A stretch of DNA of 64,000 bases, taken from Pyrus communis. Lineage: Eukaryota > Streptophyta > Magnoliopsida > Rosales > Rosaceae. The stretch is from assembly GCF_963583255.1 (NCBI RefSeq), contig NC_084803.1, positions 8,050,238 to 8,114,237 of the forward strand. The letters are read 5' to 3'. A program made the position numbers and the translations under genes. Of this stretch, positions 56,301 to 64,000 are shown piece by piece. The first letter of the stretch is position 1. Every line of letters begins with the position of its first letter. Under the pieces are notes generated by a model, which was not told the origin of the DNA, made no database searches, and saw nothing but the letters and a program-made list of their open reading frames with translations.

Positions 56301-58399
56301 CTTGGGAACTTTTTAAGTTAACGAACGTAGAAGAAGTGTTAACTTGGAATTTGAACTTGCCAACCTGAATGATCGGGGGTCAATGTGTTTCCCTCCAGAG
56401 AGTTTCAATTCAAATTACAACTAGGCTTATTGTTTTATAATCATCAATATAAGTTTGTTATAATGAAAATACTGTTTCGGCCGATTTGTAGGTATACTTT
56501 TGGAGATTTTTAGTATGCCTGCGTGTATAGCGATTCTTGGTCATTTTAAGTTCGATTTTCTCTAAAGACGAATGTGAACCACATTATTGCCAGCTTATTG
56601 TGATGCTAAACCCACCATCTCCCCCTTGGTATAAATACTATCGTTTGTTCAACAACAAAAAAATAGTCTGTGAGATTGCTATAACTTATCACTTTGGTCC
56701 CTGAAATTTAAAATCGATAGAAGTGGTCCCCGAGTTTATCCACTATCAATCATTTTAATCATTCCATGAAAATCTCCATCAAATTATTTAATCCTTTATT
56801 CAACATCAACATGGGACAGATCGTTGTAGAATTTTGTTATTTTTTCAATGCATGTGACAAATTAAGAAGGAATATTCTAGGCCTTGAAGTTTCACATTGA
56901 CAAATTTTCCCATGTGATGAAGCAGAGAAACGGAGGACTTATACATTGATCATTGTTTGTGGAATTTGTCAATAGGACTGATTGATGACTATAGAAACAT
57001 GTGACAATAAGGAAATTAAAATGTGTTATTTTGAATGCTTCGGCCTGTCATCCTCATCGCAAGCAAGATTAGGTGGTGATCTTTCAAAATTCATGCTTGT
57101 CTTCCCTTCAAAGCCAACATTTCCTCTGGCTGGTTATAGCTAGGCCCATGCAAGACTTAGGGTTTTTGCTCATCACTGACCCATACTACCCTAGCTAGCT
57201 AACTTATGAGTATGAAATGAATCGTAAACTTGAACGTTTGAAATTAGTGAATTGTCATATCCGAAGTGCATACTAGCACAATTTTCTCATTGAGAAATTA
57301 AATTGTGACAGAAATTTAAAAGGGCGGAGCCTACAAGACGGAAACATCGCGACATGTCCTGCATGAAGACAATAAAAACATTATAAAACTTATAAAACAT
57401 GCGACAAGGATGCATGCATGCATGGCAATTAATCAATAATGTAAGAGGGTCGATTTTTCTACCTCCATAGGCCCCTCAAGGCTCAAACTAACCCATGCAT
57501 CTTTTACTGTTCCTTTGCCCCCAATGAACGTTAATCTCAGTCTTATCCTCAAAGCAAATACCAATCAGATACTGAACACTTCTGTTCCATTGCCCCCAAA
57601 GATCAGTCGCATGTCTGCACGTGATTGATTTCTTATCATTGATGTCGCATGCGTGTTCTATCGTGAAATATATATGTTCATGTGGTTAAGAATTCCTCTC
57701 GCGTGCGCTTGATTGACTGAACGCAACCGTCCTCTAGAAATTACATTTAAAATTGTCTTACCCGTGCATCTGATCGATCAAGTCGGGTGTCCTTGGCTGG
57801 GATAAGACAAGGAGTGCCTAGTATTTTCAGGTTTCTTTTTTTGGTACCTGTCGATGGATAATGACTAGTGCTAAATCCTGTAGTCCTAATCAACCAACTG
57901 GAAACATGCTGATGTACAAACATGAGGGTCCTTCTCCTAAAGCCCTAATAAATTTGCAGTTGGAAGGTCAGGGATATTTTCTTTGGTCCAACCCATGAAC
58001 AACCTACAAATTGAAGAGGCCCATTTTATTAGGCCCAGCCCAGTTAAGACTTGAAAGCAGCAAAGTACAAGTGCAACTGAACAGTGTCAACAGAAGCAGA
58101 CCGCTCAATTCAAAGCTTCCCGCGGCGTTTCTGCAGAGTACGAACTCGCCGTACGACCTCTAGCCAATGAAATTCATGGCATCGCCGCTGCTCTTCTGCC
58201 ACCCACTGCTGCGGTGGAGGGCTCCCATTGGCTCTCTCCACCTATATATTCAACGCTATTCACTTCCTCAGCCGTAGCTGGTAAGCAAACCAAAACCCTA
58301 TTTTCTTCTGTGTTTCTCTGAGAAAACTTTCACAACCCCTTCAGAACTTCTTCTTTTTCTTCACATTTCTTGTTTTCACTCAGCATTTTCGCAAGAATC

Positions 58400-59708
58400 A
58401 TGGCTGGCTCACCTCCATTTCCCAGACGGTTTTTCAAGCCTTTGATTCCCGGCTTCGAATACGCAGTCGTATGCTCTCTCTCTCTCTCTCTCAGTAATTT
58501 TCTTGTATGCGAAATATTGTAAATTTTAATGAGACATGTTATTTTTGTGGGTTTTGGATTTTGTTCATCTGCTTCCTTACTCTTATTTTGTTTAGGATTT
58601 CATCTAAAACATTAGTTCTCCTGGAAATTTATATCACATTTTGTTTGTCCATCCTTATTTAACATAGACATCGAGTTTGTCCATTTTTCAGATTGATTGA
58701 TTCGGACGTGTGAAATGCTGTTTGTAATGAAGAGGCTGATGAGTGAAATGCTGTGAATATGTATTACCTTGATGATACTCCGTTTATTTCGTAAATTCTA
58801 GCTGCAGGTTCATCCATGTTAACATAAATGTCGAGTTTTCATCACATCTTCGCTGTTTGATTGGTTAGGAAATGAGACCTAATGTTTTTATTCTGCTTAT
58901 CAACAGTCAATTCCGGCGAGTTTTTCTCAGAATCTTAATGAAAGGAACGCGAAGAAAGCGGTTATTGAAAGCTGCCAGGGATCATGGGAAGTTGGAGTTG
59001 CTAGGACTGGGGAGGGAACCCTCTATTTTGAAGGCGGTTGGGAAGAGTTTGTGAAGGATCACAACCTGAAAGTCGGAGAATTTCTTGTGTTCAGACACCT
59101 AGGCCGCATGGTTTTTCATGTCAACGTGTATGAGCCACTTGGTTGCGAGAAAGTGTTTCCTCCTCCTCCTCCTCCTGCCGCTGCACCATCAACCTCGAGT
59201 CCTCTGTTCTTCCTCAAAAGCATTTCGGAAACTCATTCTCTGCCCAGCAAGTGCTATGTGGTAGGTTTTATACCTTCCCTTCCCCGTACAAATGTGTCGT
59301 GATACCGCGGTGAAAGTTCTGAAGCTGCCTTCTTTGTTTTGTTGATTTTGGATCCTTTCTAATTCTAGCGAGTGTTCATGGCAGACTATTCCGTCGGGAT
59401 TTGTGAAAGCCCATGGCCTTGGTGACAGAAAGAAAATGATCCTCAAAGTTCCGTTTGTTCGAGGAAAATGGCCGGTGGAACTTGGAACTTGGCAAGGCGG
59501 AAAGAGAGGTGCAGCCATTAGTCTTCGCACCGCAATAAGAACGAGGGGATGGTACAAGTTTTACGAGGACAACGGGCTCAAGATTGGAGATTGCTGCAAG
59601 TTTGTGCTGAAGGAGGTGCCGGATTCAAAATCGAAGCCTGTGATAATGGAGGTCGACATAAAACGCATGGTCCTGGGATCATCCAAGGCAGTTGTTAACT
59701 TCGAGTGA
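58400..59708 (+). CDS. B3-domain transcription factor with two B3 domains (REM family)
   Basis: This is a plant-specific DNA-binding protein of the nucleus. Exons 58400-58468, 58907-59260 and 59385-59708 join in phase 0 to give 747 nt (248 aa). The start codon lies about 150 bp after a TATATAT box. B3 domain 1, residues about 8-105, contains FFKPLIPGFEYAV, IPASFSQNL, GSWEVGVARTGEGTLYFEGG, WEEFVKDHNLKVGEFLVFRH and FHVNVYE. A Pro/Ala/Ser linker follows (six consecutive Pro). B3 domain 2, residues about 138-240, contains TIPSGFVKAHGL, RGKWPVELGTWQGGK, RGWYKFYEDNGLKIGDCCKF and VLKEV. The paired-B3 arrangement and small size fit the REPRODUCTIVE MERISTEM (REM) group, whose members are often expressed in flowers and meristems. 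No individual orthologue is assigned. Confidence 0.93.
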
Positions 59709-60321
59709 TTTGGAGAAATATGACTTATGTACTCACTTATAACATAGCTTAGGATTTAAGCAAAATATTTATCACAAGTACATTGGCCTCGAATTCTTTT
59801 CAGAACGGTTAGAAATAGCCGATAAATTCGCCAGCGTGCCATGCCCTTGTTTCAATATTTTTTCTTCCTTGTTGGAGGGTTAAACCAAGGCGATCGAACT
59901 GCTGCGATGAAGAGTTGCGTGGAACTTGTTGTGCTTAGCCGGACAAAGAGATTGCTTGAAATTTAACTCATACCGTGAACTTGAACGATGTTGACGATAT
60001 TGAAATTGTTGCATGAAGATTTGATGGCCATCTGCAAGAGTTTCTTGGTTAATACATAAGAAATGCAGTGACAGATATTCACAAAACATGTCCATGGATT
60101 AAGGAAAGAATTGAACCTTGAACTGAATCTCCAAATCAACTCCGAGATCACGTGTCCATCTTCCGAATCTGCAATTTTCCATACAAATCCAAATCCAAAT
60201 GTTCCGAATCTGCAATCCATTCAAATCCAAATGTCCCTAGAAGGGTAACTGCTCCAATCACTTTCCCTCCTCTTCCGGTCTTCCCACTTTCAGGAAATAT
60301 CTCTAGGAATTTGATTGTCCC
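59709..60321. other. Shared 3' region between the B3 and PPR genes
   Basis: No gene seen. A short local duplication is present at about 60165-60235, where TTCCGAATCTGCAAT and CAAATCCAAATG each occur twice. The PPR 3'UTR probably lies on the right side. Confidence 0.5.
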
Positions 60322-62133
60322 TCAGCTGCTTTCCAGACACTCTTCATATAAAGCAGGCAACCGCATCAAGCCTGTCATCTTGAGCTTGTTGCTTAATTCG
60401 TCCAACACAGTGTATATATCTTCTGATTCAGGGTGCGTCTTGTCGGCAACAAGAAACTCATGAACTACATCTCCAATCTCGATCATGCTACATCCAGGTA
60501 GCTTGCAAATACTCGCGTTAACCATTGCCTCTCGAACTGCTTTAACCCTGTCAAACCTTCGTGCTGCAGCGTACATATTTGCCAACAGCACGTAGGAGCC
60601 CCCATCCATTGCTTCTAAGTTGAAAACATGACCAGCCACCCACTCTCCTACCTCAGTATCACCATGAATGCTACAAGCATTAAACAGTGATCCCCATACA
60701 ACTACATTTGGTTCAATATCCATCCTCTCAATAAGCTTCCTTGCTTCTTTCAAAAGTCCAGCGCGCCCAAGAAGGTCAACCATGCAACCGTAATGCTCAA
60801 CTTTTGGGGCAATCTTATAAGTTTTCACCATCAAATCAAAGTATTGTTTACCTTTTTCAACCAAACCAGCATGTGCACAAGCATGTAAAATCGAAAGGAA
60901 CGTTACACTATCTGGCATGACACCTGATTTTCTCATATCATCAAAGAGCTCTATTGCAGATCCAGCCTGCCCATTTGATGCATATCCAGAGAGAATAGCG
61001 TTCCATGTTGCAACAGTTTTCTTATCCATTTGATCAAACACGTCTCTAGCTGCTTCAATGGAACCACATTTTGCATACAGGTCTACCAAAGATGTACCTA
61101 TAAACACATCCCAAAGTCCATTCTTCTCTGCGAATTTCCGAACCCAGTTTCCTATATTAACAGCACCCATTTGAGCACAAGCGGACAACAAGCCTGAAAT
61201 CGTGAACGTATCGGGCTTAACATCCAAACAACACATTTCCCTGAAAACATCAATTGCTTCTTTCGACAACCCGTTGAGGGAATAGCCACTTATCAAAGAG
61301 TTCCATACCACAGCATTCTTCTCAGGCATTCCCTCAAACACTCTCTTTGCATAATCCAAACACCCACATTTTGCATACAAATCAACAAGTGCAGCTCCAA
61401 CTTTCACATTTGACCCAAAAGTCACCTCTTTTCTCAAAAACCCATGAACCTCTCTTCCAAATTTCAAGTTTTTCGAAACCGTGCAAGCCGAAATCAATGC
61501 CAAAACCGCACTTTCATTGGGTCTAACCTCTCCATCTTCCACCATCTCCCTAAAAACCTCACAAGCTTCAAAAACCATCCCGTTTCGAGCATAACCCATT
61601 ATCATGGAATTCCAGAAAACAACATCCTTCACCGTAAATTCATCAAACACCTGCCTTGCACCCTCAATTTTCCCACAAACCCCATAAAAGTTCAGCAAAG
61701 AAGTACACAAATACCTGTCGAAGTCAAACCCGATTCTCACAACCACACCATGAACCTCCCTCCCTTTGTCCATATCCGATTCGCTAGCGCAAGCCTTCAA
61801 CACAAAAGGGTAAGTAAACCTGTCGCCCAAAGCATTTTCTTGCACCCTCATCATGTTATAAATCGACAGAGCAACAAATGGGGTTTCTGATTGGGAATGT
61901 GCTCGGATCATGGAATTGTAGACGAAAACGCTTGGTTCTTGAGTTCGAATCAATAAGCGGGTGGCGTAGTTCAGAGATTGAGGGAGCAGGAAGGAATTGG
62001 TGATCTGGATGAGGATGAATTGGTTGTAGGAAAGGCCCGAGATTACGGATTTGGCGTGGATCTGCTTCAGTTGTTGAAGGCTTGTGCAGGTCTCGATGAG
62101 AGTTAGGAGGGATTTGGGGACCTGAGATTTCAT
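60322..62133 (-). CDS. Pentatricopeptide repeat protein, PLS class, E subgroup
   Basis: This is an RNA-binding protein, predicted to act in mitochondria or chloroplasts, where PLS-class proteins specify C-to-U editing sites. A single intronless ORF of 603 aa, as usual for the family. The PPR array covers about residues 35-500, with repeated units such as VFVYNSMIRAHSQSETPFVA, VVFWNSMIMGYARNGMVFEA, AVVWNSLISGYSLNGLSKEA and VATWNAILSGYASNGQAGSA. The E domain follows (VVVWGSLFNACSIHGDTEVG, then YVLLANMYAAARRFDRVKAV). An E+-like segment ends it (GCSMIEIGDVVHEFLVADKTHPES). There is no DYW deaminase domain, so editing would need a deaminase supplied in trans. The start at 62133 (MKSQVPKSLLTLIETCTSLQQLKQIHA) is the conventional PPR N-terminus. 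The exact RNA target cannot be read by eye. Confidence 0.96.
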   Translation of the reverse strand: MKSQVPKSLLTLIETCTSLQQLKQIHAKSVISGLSYNQFILIQITNSFLLPQSLNYATRLLIRTQEPSVFVYNSMIRAHSQSETPFVALSIYNMMRVQENALGDRFTYPFVLKACASESDMDKGREVHGVVVRIGFDFDRYLCTSLLNFYGVCGKIEGARQVFDEFTVKDVVFWNSMIMGYARNGMVFEACEVFREMVEDGEVRPNESAVLALISACTVSKNLKFGREVHGFLRKEVTFGSNVKVGAALVDLYAKCGCLDYAKRVFEGMPEKNAVVWNSLISGYSLNGLSKEAIDVFREMCCLDVKPDTFTISGLLSACAQMGAVNIGNWVRKFAEKNGLWDVFIGTSLVDLYAKCGSIEAARDVFDQMDKKTVATWNAILSGYASNGQAGSAIELFDDMRKSGVMPDSVTFLSILHACAHAGLVEKGKQYFDLMVKTYKIAPKVEHYGCMVDLLGRAGLLKEARKLIERMDIEPNVVVWGSLFNACSIHGDTEVGEWVAGHVFNLEAMDGGSYVLLANMYAAARRFDRVKAVREAMVNASICKLPGCSMIEIGDVVHEFLVADKTHPESEDIYTVLDELSNKLKMTGLMRLPALYEECLESS

Positions 62134-63129
62134 TGGGGAATCAACGGATCGCCGGGAATGTTTAGCCCTTACCCCGTTCGACCGTCACCGTAAGGCGGCG
62201 GGGGAATAAGGAGGGAAACGAAGAGTCGGGCAAACGTTTTCAAGTAACGGCATTTTCCCGACTCTTGAACAAAAATGACGTTTATACCCCTGATTCGGTA
62301 TCTCCTTCCTCCTCCCCGTCTCTGATGCAAAGCTGGCCACATTATTCGCAACCTCCACTGCGACAAACAAGAAAATGACGTTTATAAACATAAAATTTTC
62401 TATGTTGCGGATTGTTGATATCGTTGATATTTCGAACTTACACAGTTTGTTATTATATCGTCGATATGGAGTCGATATTTTGTCCGCAAGAATCATTTGT
62501 GTGAAACATAGCAAAATTGTTTCAACTCTAACCCATCAATTTTGGCATCTTTTCGCTTAGTCAAGAAAAATGATAAACACACCCTTTTTATTCTGTTTCT
62601 GTACACTCCTAACACGACTCAAGGTTTTCATATTAATTTTCCTAGTTCAATCAAATACAAGACTTGGGAATAAGATGCAAATTTTTTACAAATCCTACTT
62701 CTTTTTGCACTGCCGAAAGAAGTCGCGAATTCAAATTTCCATCCCCCGTCGATTTAAAACAACAAAAACCCACAAATGTCTTGGCTAGGCAAGAAAAGAC
62801 ACATCCATGATCAAATCTTCTATACAACAATCATCGAACAAAATGAAGACTCGAATAATCTGCAGCAAACATGTTTCTTTCGTGTAAATAAAACGTAGCC
62901 AAATTGATAAGAGGTTAACAACTTATTTCACAACATTTGTGTACAAAACTGCAACTATGAATCTAAAATCCACAACAGAGAACACCCTACTTTTAAGAAT
63001 TTGATTCTCAAGACAAATGGATGCGTTCCTCCCGCTGCCAAATTAAAAACATATGGCATTGTTTACTGATACTGAAAGCATTAACCTGGTTTGAGCCAAT
63101 CCGGCTGATGTGGTGGGCGGAAAGAACCA
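62134..63129. other. Intergenic region between the PPR gene and the TRS120 3' end
   Basis: 62134-62350 is the PPR promoter side. The remainder is AT-rich, and 62900-63129 is probably TRS120 3'UTR on the minus strand. No gene seen. Confidence 0.5.
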
Positions 63130-64000
63130 TCATGCAGTCCCAACAACACGAACATGATATGGGGGCCCACGGCAGAATATTGGCTCATCGGATGATTTTG
63201 TTCTTGCACGAGCCCTGAGTATATCATTAGCATCATCGATCACTGAGGCAGCTACCAGCGTGTACTCACCCGGGACAAGAAAATACAAAGAGAAAGAATG
63301 CTTAATTTCTTCAAGTGGGGGAACCTCCACGGCGATCCCGCTCAAAACACCTACGTACGAATTCAATTATCACACAACACAAGTGAGATTCGATTGCAAA
63401 TTTCAGGGGAAGTTCTAATGACAATGACCTCAAAACAAACGGTTCAGAAATAAACAAAAAAATAGGCAGGATTCAAAATTTGATAACCAATTAACCAGGT
63501 ACTAAAAAGCTTATTTCCGAAAAATTTATATGCCTCGAAATAAATACACACACCTACACGTAATAGAAGAGTGAATATCTCTAAATACTAAAACAGGCTT
63601 GTCAAAAAGGGATAATCATAGAACATTACCAGAATACAAGACAGTTGCCTTTGTACACTCTATGCAATTCTCTCCAGCAACGTCTCTGCATGTAATGCTA
63701 AGACTCATTTTGATCATCTCCTTCGTGTTATTACGAACCATAACTTCCATTGGAGTCATTTCATGCGCCAGCACAGAACCCTTAGCTGCAGAAGGGTGAA
63801 CTTGAAAATTGTGCTCTGTGTGTGAACCAGAATGTTCAAGTGCAAGGCCGTTTCTAGAAAGCCTGAAGCAAAATGTCAATGGATCTGGCAGCAGTACATC
63901 CATAACAGATGTCTGAAGGGCTGCCTGTATAGCATCCTTGATATTCAATTCTCCACAGCTGTTTCGACCTGATTGCCACCTAACCTTTATCTTAGATATG
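63130..64000 (-). CDS. TRS120: TRAPPII complex subunit TRS120 (TRAPPC9-like), 3' end only
   Basis: TRS120 is a large subunit of the TRAPPII tethering complex at the trans-Golgi network, needed for cell-plate formation in plant cytokinesis. Only the C-terminus is in the window. The penultimate exon runs from the right edge to 63631-63630 (donor GTAATG on the minus strand) and the last exon is 63350-63130, ending TGA. Conserved TRS120 blocks are visible: KVRWQSGRNSCGELNIKDAI, SVLAHEMTPMEVMVRNNTKE, MSLSITCRDVAGENC, and in the last exon VLSGIAVEVPPLEEIKHSFS, YFLVPGEYTLVAA and SSDEPIFCRGPPYHVRV. The frame is open to the edge of the window, and the rest of the roughly 1200-residue protein lies to the right. 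Confidence 0.93.

Larger units (their letters stand above)
43552..58399. other. 14.8-kb gene-free interval upstream of the KNOX gene
   Basis: No open frame here has recognisable or protein-like content. The first 350 bp hold the KNOX leader with (GA)n tracts. The remainder is AT-rich with many MITE-size inverted repeats and simple repeats, listed separately. Two GC-rich patches (about 45300-45790 and 50980-51140) stand out but show no gene. The last 150 bp are the B3 gene promoter, with TATATAT at 58243-58249. Confidence 0.6.

Noticed and set aside
58900..59054. Frame 58872-59054 as a separate protein
   Set aside because: It is an alternative frame of B3 exon 2. The B3 frame gives a complete domain.

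Overview
The window is nuclear DNA of a dicot plant. It has GT-AG introns, AT-rich intergenic DNA, a Ty1/copia element, a plant-type U6 gene and plant-specific families (KNOX, B3/REM, PPR, hydroxyproline arabinosyltransferase). Several short inverted-repeat elements look like ones I associate with apple, pear and other Rosaceae, so Rosaceae is my best guess. That is an inference from memory, not a search.

Left part (1-13.8 kb): a tandem cluster of three flotillin-like genes on the + strand. Copy A is present only as its last exon. Copy B is a pseudogene with an internal deletion, a nonsense codon and a 5.7-kb copia retrotransposon inserted near its 3' end. Copy C is intact (about 509 aa, two exons). 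The retrotransposon has identical 268-bp LTRs, non-canonical TA...TA ends and a 5-bp target duplication. Its 5' leader carries what look like pieces of two host genes (an LRR receptor kinase and an AN1 zinc-finger stress protein), the second followed by poly(A). This is the most unusual object in the window.

Middle (15-44 kb): a large 18-exon PHD/extended-PHD/SET histone methyltransferase gene (+, about 2060 aa); a hydroxyproline O-arabinosyltransferase gene (-, 8 exons, 363 aa); a U6 snRNA gene (-) with complete USE and TATA promoter; a neurochondrin-like gene (-, 17 exons, 688 aa); two small + strand genes sharing a Y-[DE]-P-x-S-Y-A-x-N-F motif; and a class II KNOX homeobox gene (-, KNAT3-like, 448 aa). 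For each of the four long multi-exon models, the exon lengths I derived sum to a multiple of three with consistent phases.

Right part (43.5-64 kb): a 14.8-kb gene-free interval upstream of the KNOX gene, filled with MITEs, a 1.36-kb TIR element, microsatellites and minisatellites. It is followed by a two-domain B3 (REM) gene (+), an intronless E-type PPR gene (-) and the 3' end of a TRAPPII TRS120 gene (-) that runs off the right edge.

The genes do not form a pathway. They are ordinary, independently transcribed plant genes. The accessory biology lies in the flotillin cluster and its nested retrotransposon.
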